19,095 nucleotides of DNA from JAQBGV01 sp032128395 (GCA_032128395.1 JAQBGV010000011.1:1-19095); one strand, 5' to 3'; positions 1 through 7,863 are shown, numbered from the stretch's first letter. The notes: generated from the sequence alone by a model not told the origin. Translations and numbers: made by a program.

Positions 1-66
1 AGACTCCGCGAGGACGTGGTCGTCGCCGCAATGGCGAATCGGCCCGGTAGCGCGTCCCCCCCATCT

Positions 67-339
67 CAATTCGCACCTCTCGAAAGCGCCAAAGAGACGT
101 TTGGGCCGGAACCCGGCCCATGGGGGGAACGGTGGCGCACAACTCGGGCGAGAGACACTCTGGGAATTGGGCTTTGTGCGCATCGTGCGGCGACAAACCG
201 GGGATTCCGCGCATGCGGTCTCTGCTCCGGACGGAGCATGAAGAAAAATGGCGGACTCTCGGAGATTCGAACTTTCGGTACGCTCGGACCGCTCCCGGTC
301 CAACGATCGCTTGGAGTTCGACTCAAAGCCAGTCTATTC
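67..339. repeat. Island repeat copy A (273 bp) with tRNA-Ser 3'-end-like core
   Basis: This non-coding stretch aligns without gaps to copies B and C over about 273 bp, and to partial copy D from position 152. Blocks conserved between copies include ACCTCT near the left end, GAGAC at 152, TGGCGGA at 249, ATTCGAAC, CGGTACG ending at 282, and GATCGCTTGG near 305. Positions 249-282 line up with the CCA end, acceptor and T arm of the tRNA-Ser at 18667-18754 in the same orientation, about 24 of 34 identical by hand count. The T stem no longer pairs, so this is not a tRNA gene. Copy A also carries two perfect hairpins, 102-109/113-120 and 223-229/232-238. Positions 1-66 and 340-428 hold no gene that I can support. 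Confidence 0.75.
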
Positions 340-428
340 TTCGCCTTACGTCCCCCTGTCCGCTGCTCGGGGAATGGACCCGCCCGAGGCCGGCGGTGCC
401 CCTCCCCGAGGCAGTATGGATAGATCCG

Positions 429-457
429 TCCACACGCGTGGGCAATTGGGGTAATCT
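429..457 (+). promoter_or_regulatory. Possible weak leaderless promoter of AbiE operon 1
   Basis: A TCCACA hexamer (429-434) and a TAATCT hexamer (452-457) are 17 bp apart. The second lies only 6 nt before the ATG at 464. No Shine-Dalgarno sequence precedes this ATG, so a leaderless transcript is plausible, as in the second AbiE operon. An 8-bp palindrome CACGCGTG (433-440) lies in the spacer and could bind the AbiEi N-terminal winged helix. The -10 match is only 3 of 6, so the assignment rests mostly on the missing Shine-Dalgarno and the parallel with the other operon. Confidence 0.35.
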
Positions 458-463
458 TTATCC

Positions 464-1069
464 ATGGCCACGAAGTCGACGGACAAAGCGATCCAGATTT
501 TCCGAGCGCACGAGGGGGTCCTCCGGACGGGGGAGGCCCTCGAGCTGGGCGTGCACCCGAGGGACCTGTACTGGCTCCGTGACGAGGGCCTGATCGAGGC
601 CCTGAGTCGGGGCGTCTACCGGCTCACGGAGCTCCCGCCCCTCTCGGATCCCGACCTCGTCACCGTGGCTCTGCGGGTGCCCCGGGCAGTCATCTGCCTC
701 ATCTCGGCCCTGGCCCACCACGAACTGACCGAGCAGGTTCCGCACGAGGTGCAGATCGCCCTTCCCCGAGACACGAAGACCCCGGTGCTCGACTATCCGC
801 CGATCCGGGTCTTCCGCTTCTCGGAGGCCACGCTTCACGCGGGCGTCGAGGAGGTCACGCTGGATGGAGTGCCCGTCCGAGTCTTCGGCCCCGCGAAGTC
901 GGTCGCGGACTGCTTTCGCTTCCGGAACAAGCTCGGGGTCGACGTTGCGGTGGATGCCCTGGGTCGTTGGCTCGCCCAGCCGGGTTCAAAGCCTGCCGAG
1001 CTGCTGCGGTATGCCCGTACCTGTGGAGTCGAACGAGTGATCACTCCTTACCTCGAGGCACTCCAGTGA
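464..1069 (+). CDS. abiEi: AbiEi-type antitoxin (type IV toxin-antitoxin), copy 1
   Basis: This 201-aa protein has the AbiEi plan. An N-terminal winged-helix segment (residues 5-55, ending in SRGVYRL) is followed by the antitoxin core with LISALAHHEL, a P-HEV-IALPR strand and AKSVADCFRFRNKLG near residues 145-160. Family members repress their own promoter and counteract the AbiEii nucleotidyltransferase without stable binding. It is clearly paralogous to the AbiEi at 5461-6069, sharing LISALA, YPPxRV, GVEE, ADCF and VERV-PYLEAL. The stop overlaps the GTG of the next frame (GTGA, 1066-1069), the usual translational coupling. Because the partner toxin is broken, this antitoxin appears to be an orphan. 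The ATG at 464 has no Shine-Dalgarno sequence. Confidence 0.9.
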   Translation: MATKSTDKAIQIFRAHEGVLRTGEALELGVHPRDLYWLRDEGLIEALSRGVYRLTELPPLSDPDLVTVALRVPRAVICLISALAHHELTEQVPHEVQIALPRDTKTPVLDYPPIRVFRFSEATLHAGVEEVTLDGVPVRVFGPAKSVADCFRFRNKLGVDVAVDALGRWLAQPGSKPAELLRYARTCGVERVITPYLEALQ

Positions 1070-1323
1070 GCGAGAATCGGGATCTTGCAGCTTCGGTTCA
1101 CGCCCGGCTCCTGAATCGAGCTCGCGAAGAGGGGCGGGCCTTCAACGAACTGCTCCAGTACTACGCCATGGAACGCTTCCTCTTTCGACTCTCTCGGTCC
1201 CGCCATGCGGGGCAGTTCGTTCTCAAGGGCGCTCTCATGCTCCAGTACTGGAGTGGGACCCTTCGAGGCCGACACGAGACATCGACCTCCTCTCGAACGA
1301 GTCCAGAACGGTCGACGCGCTGA
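1066..1323 (+). pseudogene. abiEii: AbiEii toxin, N-terminal remnant, frameshifted
   Basis: From a GTG that overlaps the antitoxin stop, the frame encodes a normal AbiEii N-terminus: ALMERFLFRLSRS-like helices, then FVLKGALMLQYWSG, the region around the nucleotidyltransferase active site. At about position 1270 one base seems to be missing. The frame runs into RHETSTSS, while the neighbouring frame reads TRDIDLLSNES, which contains the expected catalytic Asp-x-Asp. Even after correcting the frame, the similarity ends near 1320, so most of the roughly 300-aa toxin is absent in this orientation. A fragment resembling the family C-terminal region lies just downstream on the other strand. I infer that the toxin is dead. 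A sequencing error could explain the frameshift but not the missing body. Confidence 0.75.
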
Positions 1324-1324
1324 C

Positions 1325-1483
1325 GATCTCCCGAGGTAGCTCGGTCCCTCCACGCCGGAAGGTTCGACGGATCGCTTCCGCCAGAACGGCACAGCGCTCA
1401 CGGGATTCCTCGGACCACTGCTCGCGCGTCTGCTCATCGAGGGGCTCGATGATGATTTCGATGCCGTTTGGCATCCCGAGTCG
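1325..1483 (-). other. Possible inverted fragment of an AbiEii C-terminal region
   Basis: The minus strand, in the space between the broken toxin and the helicase stop, encodes LGMPN, followed after 27 residues by LAEAIRRTFRRGGTELPREI. The intact AbiEii at 4538-5464 has LLGMPN, then LAGAIRATFDRRRTPVPEEL after 22 residues. The second block matches at about half its positions, and the DNA around LGMPN is almost identical. This suggests that the toxin's C-terminal part was inverted in place. The linker between the two blocks does not match and is longer, so the fragment is decayed or the likeness is partly chance. Confidence 0.4.
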
Positions 1484-1514
1484 GGCTGGACCGAGCGGTG
1501 AGCAGCCCCCCGAT

Positions 1515-4046
1515 CTAATGAGCTCCGCGGCGACCCCAGTCTCCCGGGTCTTGCCACTCCTCGGCCTCGACCTCGTCGGTCCCCGTGCCCGGTCGAGACC
1601 CAGCGCCCGGATCACCGTCGACTCGATAGCCCATCGCCCGATACCCCTTCAGCCGCTTCTCGAACATCCGCGAGAGCATCGGCACGTCACGGTCGACGTA
1701 GTCGAAGATTCGAACGTCGGTCTTGTTCCCGTGCTTGCGGTGGAGCCGTCCCGCGTACTGGATGAGCGTCCCCTTCCAGGCGACCGGCATGGCGAGGAAG
1801 AGCGTGTCGAGCCGGGCATCGTCGAAGCCTTCCCCGATGAACCGACCTGTCGCGAGGAGCAGTCGCTCCTCGTCGTCCGGGATCTCGGCCAACCTCTCCG
1901 CCAGGACTCGACGCTTCTTCGAGCTCATCCCTCCATGGAGGACGACCAGATTCCGGGCGACGTTCTCGAGTGCGTCGGCGAAGTAGTCGAGGTGATCTCG
2001 CCGCTCGGTCAGGAGGATCGGAGAGCGTCCATCCTCGAGGGCTTGGATGAGATCGTCGACGATTCTCTCGTTCCTCGCGCTGTCGTTCACGATCTCGCCG
2101 TAGATCTGCTGTACGGTCTGCCCTTCCATTTCGGCCAAGGTGAAGCCCGTCTCGCGCACGACGAGCCGATGATCGAACGGGCGGCGGTCCGCCATGGCCC
2201 GGGAGTCGATCCGCGCCCGAACGGGACCGAGCTGGTACTCGAGGATCGGATCGTGCCCGTCTCTGCGTTGCGGAGTGGCGGTGAGCCCTGTGATGAAGCG
2301 CGCTCGCACTTCTCGCAGAACGCGCTCGAACGACACGGCAGGAACGTGGTGGCACTCATCGACCAGTACATGACCGTACCGACCCACGGCTTCGTGCACT
2401 TCATCCCGACGGACGAGGCTCTGGATCATCGCCACATCGAGACTGCCGGTCAGCTTCCGCTTGCCGCCACCGAGCTGCCCGATCTCCTTCGGCTTCACAT
2501 CGAGGAAGGTCGCGAGTTGTGATCGCCACTGATCGAGCAACTGGGTCCGGTGCACGAGAACCAGGGTGTTGCGCCGGCGAGAGGCGATGGCGTGGATCCC
2601 CATCACGGTCTTGCCGGATCCCGGTGGGGCGATCAGCACACCGTGGTCGTCCGCAAGGAGGGCTCTCGCTGGTTCGACCTGGTATTCCGCGAGCTCTCCA
2701 AGGAACGAGACATCCAGCAGCTCGCCCTCGGTCCGCTCATCATCGAGGCGAATCTTCGCCCCATATCTCTCCAGGAGATGGGACACGCTCTCGAGGCATC
2801 CCCGCGGGAGGCGAAGGAACTGCGGCAGGCTCTCCGCGCAGCTGATTACCCGAGGCGTCATTGCCGTGGAGAGGCGCATCGACTGCCTCTTGTAGAACTC
2901 CGGATTCTGGAAGGCGGCCAGCCGCTGGAGCTGGTTCACGACCGCCGGAGGCAAGCCTTCCTTCTCCACGAAGAGCTCGGCGGCGAGCACGCACCGGATC
3001 GTCGGCGGAAGGGGCTCCTCCAGCACCAAGGCCTCGGGACCCTTCGGACGCTTCACCCAAGGCTCGTGCACCTCGTCATCGGGGGTGTCGGGAACGAGCG
3101 GCACCCCGATCACCCCTCCTCGATCCGCGGCTCGACGCGCGACTCCCTCGACCTCGAACGGGTCGAGCCGAGGGACCGATGCCAGATAGGCCCACTGGTC
3201 GGGGTGCGGCTCGAGCGACCCGTCCAGGAACTCGGTGTTCCCGGCGCGGCGCGCCTCGAGCTGGAGGGGCAGCGCGATCAGATTGCCGAAGCCACCCTTC
3301 GGCAGGGTGTCCTGGTTCGGGAAGAGTCGGTCGTAGGAACGCATCGACAACTCGGGATGTCGGGCCATCGTCTCCGTGATGAGGAAGCACCCCATCCGTC
3401 GGGCCGTGGACGCCGGGACGGGGACGGCGAAGAAGAACCAGACGTGGGCACCGTTTCCCGAGCGGGATCTCTCGACGGCGGGGCGGAGCCCGAACCGAGT
3501 CGCCGTGGCGACGAACGCGGTCACATCGCTTCGCCAGTCTTCCTCGTCGAAGTCGAGGGCGAGGAAGGAGCACGTCTCATCCGGGAGCAGTGGGTAGACC
3601 CCTGCGACCAGACGCCCCTGGAGGTGGTCGAAGAGGAGTCGATCCGAGACAGGGATGAAGGCCTGATGCGGACACTCGCCGCACTTCACGCGGGGCTTGT
3701 CGCAGACGCCGCGGACCCACTCGTTGTCGCAGGCGGGGGAGTAGCCGGCTCGGCCCGTGCGGGAGTTCGTCCAGTGCTTCGGGAAGACGTCCTGGCGGCC
3801 GGAGAACAAGGACTGGAAGAGCGCGACCTTCTCTGCCGGGCTCCTCGGCCCTCCGGCAGTCGACATCGGAGGGCGAGCGCCGGATCCGGCAGTCAAGGCT
3901 CGCGCGCGAAGCTCCCCGAGGGCTTCCTGGAGTTGTCGGCGCTCTTCGTCGAGTTCGGTCAGGCGCCGCTCCGCCTGAGCGATCTTCTCCTGGAGTCCCT
4001 GCCGATGCACCGTCGGGTCGGGGTCTCTCTCGGTTTCGTGACTCAT
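1515..4046 (-). CDS. TOTE-type archaeo-eukaryotic primase / superfamily II helicase fusion, copy 1
   Basis: The protein has 843 aa. Residues 15-48 form a charged coiled coil. Residues 70-290 match the primase domain of TOTE conflict proteins: a Cys cluster (C106, C115, C122, C125), the acidic pair in LALDFD (D165, D167), SGNGAHVW with H201, and SYDRLFPNQD. Residues 455-790 form a DEAD/DEAH-type helicase with Walker A APPGSGKT (473-480), Walker B DECH (563-566), TGLTATP (586-592) and QYAGRLHR (763-770). All key residues are present, so it should be active. The fusion probably acts on foreign or invading nucleic acid; the exact role of this family is unproven. I chose the ATG at 4046 over one at 4148 because the coiled coil starts soon after it and the extension looks like translated leader. 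A CGGAGG lies 14 nt upstream, inside a 6-bp hairpin (4061-4078). It is convergent with AbiE operon 1. Confidence 0.9.
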   Translation of the reverse strand: MSHETERDPDPTVHRQGLQEKIAQAERRLTELDEERRQLQEALGELRARALTAGSGARPPMSTAGGPRSPAEKVALFQSLFSGRQDVFPKHWTNSRTGRAGYSPACDNEWVRGVCDKPRVKCGECPHQAFIPVSDRLLFDHLQGRLVAGVYPLLPDETCSFLALDFDEEDWRSDVTAFVATATRFGLRPAVERSRSGNGAHVWFFFAVPVPASTARRMGCFLITETMARHPELSMRSYDRLFPNQDTLPKGGFGNLIALPLQLEARRAGNTEFLDGSLEPHPDQWAYLASVPRLDPFEVEGVARRAADRGGVIGVPLVPDTPDDEVHEPWVKRPKGPEALVLEEPLPPTIRCVLAAELFVEKEGLPPAVVNQLQRLAAFQNPEFYKRQSMRLSTAMTPRVISCAESLPQFLRLPRGCLESVSHLLERYGAKIRLDDERTEGELLDVSFLGELAEYQVEPARALLADDHGVLIAPPGSGKTVMGIHAIASRRRNTLVLVHRTQLLDQWRSQLATFLDVKPKEIGQLGGGKRKLTGSLDVAMIQSLVRRDEVHEAVGRYGHVLVDECHHVPAVSFERVLREVRARFITGLTATPQRRDGHDPILEYQLGPVRARIDSRAMADRRPFDHRLVVRETGFTLAEMEGQTVQQIYGEIVNDSARNERIVDDLIQALEDGRSPILLTERRDHLDYFADALENVARNLVVLHGGMSSKKRRVLAERLAEIPDDEERLLLATGRFIGEGFDDARLDTLFLAMPVAWKGTLIQYAGRLHRKHGNKTDVRIFDYVDRDVPMLSRMFEKRLKGYRAMGYRVDGDPGAGSRPGTGTDEVEAEEWQDPGDWGRRGAH

Positions 4047-4227
4047 GGCGCCTGTTCCAACCTCCGTACGGTCGGAGGAGCGAGCACCGATGAACTTCCC
4101 GCTGCTGGCCTCCTCACTTCGCATCATTGGGGAGGCTTTGGTCCACACGGGCCAAAGTCAAGCAGCGTTCTCTCGACGGGGGCCCCAAGAAGCAGGAGTG
4201 GCGGGGCAATCGTAGGGGGGAAGGCGC

Positions 4228-4500
4228 GAATCCGAACCTCTCGAAAGCCCCGGAGAGACTTTCGGGTCGCTTCATGCGCTTTGGAGGCGGATTGCCCGGA
4301 GATCGGGGTGCAGAGACGATCGGCGCTTCGCCGAACGTGCCGCACGTGTGCCGGACACGGGCGATTCGGGCGCACCGTCTCCCAGCTCACGTGGGATCAT
4401 GAAATTGAATGGCGGCTCATTTGTGATGCGGAATCACGGTACGCGCGGACCGCTCGCGGTTGAAGGATCGCTTGGATCCCGACGCTAGGCCAATCAATTC
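4228..4500. repeat. Island repeat copy B (273 bp) with tRNA-Ser 3'-end-like core
   Basis: This is the second copy, exactly as long as copy A. The GAGAC block is at 4313 and the tRNA-like segment at 4410-4443 (TGGCGG to CGGTACG), which keeps the same 97-nt offset seen in all four copies. It is the most diverged of the tRNA-like cores, about 23 of 34 matches. The tail conserves CGGACCGCTC and GGATCGCTTGG with copy A, and GGCCAAT with copy C. It separates the TOTE module from AbiE operon 2. With its flanks it fills the 491 bp between 4047 and 4537, where I see no gene. Confidence 0.75.
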
Positions 4501-4537
4501 CGAGGCTTACTTGGATCGAGGTGCGTAGCTGCCTGGC

Positions 4538-5464
4538 TCACGATCGATTCTGCCAGAGTCCTCCCGGTGGCCACTGGGAATCGAGAGGCTCGCCGGGGGC
4601 CCGGAGCGCATCCAAGACCGGAACGAGGAAGGCCGCAATTCCTCGGACAACGTCCGCGAGCTCCGGGGGAGCGCCGTCGATCCCGCTCTTGCGCACGAAT
4701 GCCGACCATTGCTGCCGCTTCTCTACAGCCTGGCCGAACGCATCGGTCAGAGCCAGCGGTAGTTCTTCAGGGACCGGTGTCCTGCGTCTGTCGAACGTGG
4801 CACGAATCGCCCCGGCGAGCGCCTCGATTTCGAAATTCATGCCACGAGCCATGACGAAGACATCGAAGAAGTCCCTCATGCGGCTGTTTGGCATACCGAG
4901 CAGGACCATCGCATGGAACTTCTCGGCCACCACGGTCTCGGGGGTGTAGACCCGCAGGCGAGGCTGTGGGAGATCGAGCAGGCTCGGATAGTCCAGCCAG
5001 GTGGGCGGCGGGGTGATCGCATCGCCGATGCCGACATCGACCTGTACCTTCAACCTGGCCTTCCCGAGCCTCGACGACAGCGTTACCCGCCGACCACCAT
5101 ACGCATCCTCGGGGCGGATCGCCGCGACGGTGATCGTGTCCGCGAGATAGACCATCGCATCCGGCTCCACTTCGAGAACACAGAGTTCTCGAAAGACCTG
5201 AGCCAGGACGCCGTCGGACAGCTCTCCGAATCCGAGCAGGTCTGCGTCCCGCGTGGGTCGAAGGCTCTCGCCGAGCCAGACCAGGAGCAACAATGCGCCT
5301 TTGAGGACGAAACGGCCTGCGTGCTCCGACCGGGAGAGTCGGTACAGGAGCCGCTCCACTGCGTAGCGGTTCAGGATGAGATTGGGGTCGACACCCAGGT
5401 GCTTCGCGTGCTGGATCAGGCGAGTCTGAATGGAGCGGGAGAGTCCGTCGCCTTCCGACGTCAT
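4538..5464 (-). CDS. abiEii: AbiEii toxin, nucleotidyltransferase (type IV toxin-antitoxin), copy 2
   Basis: This is a complete 308-aa AbiEii family protein. FVLKGALLLLVWLG (52-65) is followed by RPTRDADLLG with D73 and D75 as the likely metal-binding pair. Further along are QVDVGIGD with D143, EKFHAMVLLGMPNSRMRDFF (181-200) with the conserved Lys, and the C-terminal helix around AIRATFDRR. AbiEii enzymes are thought to transfer nucleotides to tRNA or another acceptor and stop growth, for example during phage attack. The ATG at 5464 overlaps the antitoxin stop (ATGA, 5461-5464). A longer upstream extension in this frame only shadows the antitoxin gene. No frameshift or missing motif is visible, unlike copy 1. 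Confidence 0.92.
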   Translation of the reverse strand: MTSEGDGLSRSIQTRLIQHAKHLGVDPNLILNRYAVERLLYRLSRSEHAGRFVLKGALLLLVWLGESLRPTRDADLLGFGELSDGVLAQVFRELCVLEVEPDAMVYLADTITVAAIRPEDAYGGRRVTLSSRLGKARLKVQVDVGIGDAITPPPTWLDYPSLLDLPQPRLRVYTPETVVAEKFHAMVLLGMPNSRMRDFFDVFVMARGMNFEIEALAGAIRATFDRRRTPVPEELPLALTDAFGQAVEKRQQWSAFVRKSGIDGAPPELADVVRGIAAFLVPVLDALRAPGEPLDSQWPPGGLWQNRS

Positions 5465-6069
5465 CCGACCAGCGCCTCGAGGTATGGCTTCATGACGCGT
5501 TCGACCCGACAGATCGCGGCGTATCGCTCGATCTGGTCCATCGTGAACGCCTTTGCCTTCCATCCTTCCCGGAGGGCCTCGAGCGCCACGTCGAGCCCGA
5601 TCTTGTTCCGGTACTTGAAGCAATCGGCGATGGTCTTGGCTGCGCTGTAGATGCGAACCGACTGACCCTCGATCGGGTGCTCTTCGACTCCTTCGGTGAG
5701 AGCCGCCCCGGTGAAGCGGACGACGCGCAGAGGCGGGTACTCGAGGGTCGGCCGGTGGGCGCGACGATCGAGAGCGATCCAGACCTCGTGAGGCAGCTGG
5801 GTTCCGATCCCGTGGAAGGCCAGGGCCGAGATCAGACAGACGACACCCTCAGGCACGGCCGCGGCCACGAGCGCGAGGCCGTGGCTCTCGGTCAGTGGGT
5901 GGTCAGGGAGGGTGTAGACTCCCCGTGAAACGCGGTTGATCAGCCCTGCCTCTACCATTCGGGTGAGGACCTGACGGTGGACCCCCGCCGCCACGACCTG
6001 GCGGGTCGTCAGCGTTCCCGCCTCCTTCGCGAGCTTCAGAACTCGTTCGATCGCCTGGACATCGGCCAT
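5461..6069 (-). CDS. abiEi: AbiEi-type antitoxin (type IV toxin-antitoxin), copy 2
   Basis: This 202-aa protein carries an N-terminal winged helix (residues 5-55, TLTTRQVVAAGVHRQVL, SRGVYTLPDHP) and the AbiEi core: VVCLISALAFHGIG, PHEVWIAL, AKTIADCFKYRNKIG and VERVMKPYLEAL. It is first in the operon and is followed by the toxin with an ATGA overlap. I chose the ATG at 6069 because a consensus promoter ends 7 nt upstream of it. An ATG six codons earlier would lie inside the -10 region. It should autoregulate, and GACATCTGTC between -35 and -10 (6093-6102) is a possible operator half. Its core shares roughly half of its residues with copy 1, so the two operons were probably acquired separately. 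Confidence 0.92.
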   Translation of the reverse strand: MADVQAIERVLKLAKEAGTLTTRQVVAAGVHRQVLTRMVEAGLINRVSRGVYTLPDHPLTESHGLALVAAAVPEGVVCLISALAFHGIGTQLPHEVWIALDRRAHRPTLEYPPLRVVRFTGAALTEGVEEHPIEGQSVRIYSAAKTIADCFKYRNKIGLDVALEALREGWKAKAFTMDQIERYAAICRVERVMKPYLEALVG

Positions 6070-6076
6070 GTGGCAA

Positions 6077-6104
6077 ATTCTAGGCACTTATCGACATCTG
6101 TCAA
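6077..6104 (-). promoter_or_regulatory. Sigma-70-type, apparently leaderless promoter of AbiE operon 2
   Basis: On the minus strand a perfect TTGACA (-35, 6099-6104) and a TAGAAT (-10, 6077-6082, 5 of 6) are separated by 16 bp. The -10 ends 7 nt before the ATG at 6069, so transcription should start at or within a base of the start codon. No Shine-Dalgarno sequence is present. The spacer contains the imperfect palindrome GACATCTGTC, a candidate AbiEi site. Confidence 0.7.
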
Positions 6105-6154
6105 GGGTTCGCCACAGCCCGCGTTCCAGCCGAGCGACCGAGCCGGCAAAGAAC

Positions 6155-6703
6155 TCACCACAATCGGTGAGAGTGAGGCCCGAGCAATCCGGGCGGCGGA
6201 GACCGCGTGGAGTTCACCCGGAGTGGGTGCTCGATCGAGCGCGACGAATTCGTAGTCCTGGTACTCGCTCTTCGGCCGGTGGCCTCCGCGCCTTCGCCGT
6301 TGGAGGTCGAGGCCTCGCTTCCAGTCTCCCTCGCCCGGCGCCGGGCCGCCTTGGCTTCCCGGCGTGCTTGCGCCTTGTGGGCTCGCTCCCGGGAGAGCGC
6401 CTCAATGGAGTAAACCCTGTCAGGTCGGTCCTGGCCAAACCGTTTCTCGTACAGCGACTGGATGAACTCCGGCAGTGGCGCCTTCCACGGCTCGTGATAG
6501 TGGTCGTCGATCTTCCCGAGCTTGGCTGGGTTCAGCCCCAGCTCACGCGCCATCTGGACATTCGCGTGCGAGAACCGGTGGCGCTGCCCCGCAACCACCC
6601 AGGCCTGCAGCTTCGGGTCGAGTTTGCGCTTCTTCGCCTTCGCCCTGGTCATCTCCGGTTCGGGATCGTCCCGCGACAGTCCCCACGTCAGGGCATGGCT
6701 CAT
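6155..6703 (-). CDS. Conserved hypothetical protein, small basic, SHANVQMARELGLNP motif
   Basis: The frame encodes 182 aa. Residues 24-90 form a compact block, KLDPKLQAW, RHRFSHANVQMARELGLNP, KLGKIDDHYHEPWK and LPEFIQSLYEKRFG, that I recognise as a recurrent small hypothetical family with no known function. The stretch near residues 33-65 could be a helix-turn-helix. A long Lys/Arg-rich helix follows (REAKAARRRARE). The ATG at 6703 overlaps the stop of the upstream TPR gene (ATGA, 6700-6703), which argues for translational coupling and for this start rather than the ATG at 6652. After about residue 140 the sequence becomes low-complexity. A shifted frame there reads PKSEYQDYEFVALDRAPTPG, which looks more protein-like, so the C-terminus may be frameshifted. 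Confidence 0.65.
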   Translation of the reverse strand: MSHALTWGLSRDDPEPEMTRAKAKKRKLDPKLQAWVVAGQRHRFSHANVQMARELGLNPAKLGKIDDHYHEPWKAPLPEFIQSLYEKRFGQDRPDRVYSIEALSRERAHKAQARREAKAARRRARETGSEASTSNGEGAEATGRRASTRTTNSSRSIEHPLRVNSTRSPPPGLLGPHSHRLW

Positions 6704-7863
6704 AGTTGGCTACGACATGCAGAGACGATGTCGGGAATGGCGTCCTCGGCGAACGTCGAAAAGAGCTCGTCAACGATTCGCGATCGTCTATCGCCGACGG
6801 GAAGGCCCTCGAGAGAATCTTCCAGCTCTTGCGCCCGACGGAGACGGTCTTTCAGTTCTGCGGCTGAGAGTACGCGAGTCAGGAAGCGGCGGGGCGCCGC
6901 CTTCCGCCAATGTCGAGACAACCTCCGGAGATAGTCGCGTGCTTCGTCTGCTCCGCCCATCGTGACGTGTGACGCCGCTTCGTCTCGACCCGGCTGCGGT
7001 CTTTCGTCGAGGACGAGCCCCGGAAAGTGACGGTTGTGCGACAGCCCGCGACACATCCAGCGCAGTGCCTCGACGGACCGACCTTCGACAATCTCGAGGA
7101 GGCACCGAGTATAGAGGTTCATTCCGTCCACGTCGGTCCTGTCGAGAGCCTCTTTGGCTTTGGCCTCGGACCGGCTGTGGAGATACGCTTCGGGGAGCAG
7201 GTACCGCACTCCCTGGTTGTCGTTGGGATTGAACTCGAGCATACGCTCGTAAACCTCGCAGGCGTCGAGCCAGCGGCGTTTCCTCTCGAGGGTCAGGCCG
7301 TACCCGTGGGCGGCCCGAAGGAAGGGGCGGTTTCCGAGGAAGCCCCACTGCAGTCGCCCCGCAAAGTCCTTCGGGAGCGACAGTAACCCGATCCGGTAAC
7401 CGGTCTCGTAGTACTTGAGCGCGCGACCGACTCGCGATCGATCCGATTCCAGGAGCCCAAGATGATGGTAGCTGTCGATGTGGAGGGGGTGATCCGTCAG
7501 GAATGAACGGAATTGGCGGCCAGCCTGCCGAGTGTCGCCAGCTCGATACAACTCGAGCGCGAACTGGAACGGTTCCGAATCCTCGAAGGACACGACCTCA
7601 CTCATCTCGAAGTCGCCACCGCCGCAATCGACGAGCTGCGGAGCCGACTCGCCGATCAGGGATGGGTCGATAGACGAGGCCACGACTACTGGTCCGCTCC
7701 ACCCCGCGAGGGAGTCATCCTCGTGCGCCTCCGCGCGGATGATCTCATTCTCGACGTACTTCTGTGCATTCGGAATTCTGAGGAGGATGATGTCAACATC
7801 GTCCGGAGACTGCACGAGCACGCCACCGCTTCGGATCTCCAGGATGCGGAATTGCTGCTCCAT
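6700..7863 (-). CDS. Tetratricopeptide-repeat protein of unknown function
   Basis: The protein has 387 aa and no signal peptide. Residues 1-90 form an unassigned N-terminal domain rich in beta strand. From about 95 to 260 there are TPR-like helix pairs: PFQFALELYRAGDTRQAGRQF, YHHLGLLESDRSRVGRALKYY, and GNRPFLRAAHGYGLTLERKR followed by the strongly conserved-looking block ACEVYERMLEFNPNDNQGVR. TPR proteins are scaffolds, and the NPNDNQGVRYLLPEAYL pattern occurs in many small bacterial TPR proteins of unknown role. The ATG at 7863 has AGAGG 9 nt upstream. The gene ends in an ATGA overlap with the basic protein gene, so the two form an operon. It lies in the AbiE module between repeats B and C, which makes it candidate island cargo. 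Confidence 0.7.
   Translation of the reverse strand: MEQQFRILEIRSGGVLVQSPDDVDIILLRIPNAQKYVENEIIRAEAHEDDSLAGWSGPVVVASSIDPSLIGESAPQLVDCGGGDFEMSEVVSFEDSEPFQFALELYRAGDTRQAGRQFRSFLTDHPLHIDSYHHLGLLESDRSRVGRALKYYETGYRIGLLSLPKDFAGRLQWGFLGNRPFLRAAHGYGLTLERKRRWLDACEVYERMLEFNPNDNQGVRYLLPEAYLHSRSEAKAKEALDRTDVDGMNLYTRCLLEIVEGRSVEALRWMCRGLSHNRHFPGLVLDERPQPGRDEAASHVTMGGADEARDYLRRLSRHWRKAAPRRFLTRVLSAAELKDRLRRAQELEDSLEGLPVGDRRSRIVDELFSTFAEDAIPDIVSACRSQL

Noticed and set aside
249..282. Functional tRNA genes in repeats A, B and C
   Set aside because: Only the 3' end and T-arm portion resembles a tRNA. The T stems do not pair well and no anticodon arm follows.
67..339. Integron attC sites for repeats A-C
   Set aside because: They are too long, lack the paired simple-site architecture, the cassettes have genes on both strands, and no integrase is present. 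A tRNA-derived att region fits better.
2550..4463. 637-residue plus-strand open frame
   Set aside because: It lies antisense to the TOTE gene, which carries all its motifs. High GC leaves the opposite strand open; no domain is recognisable here.
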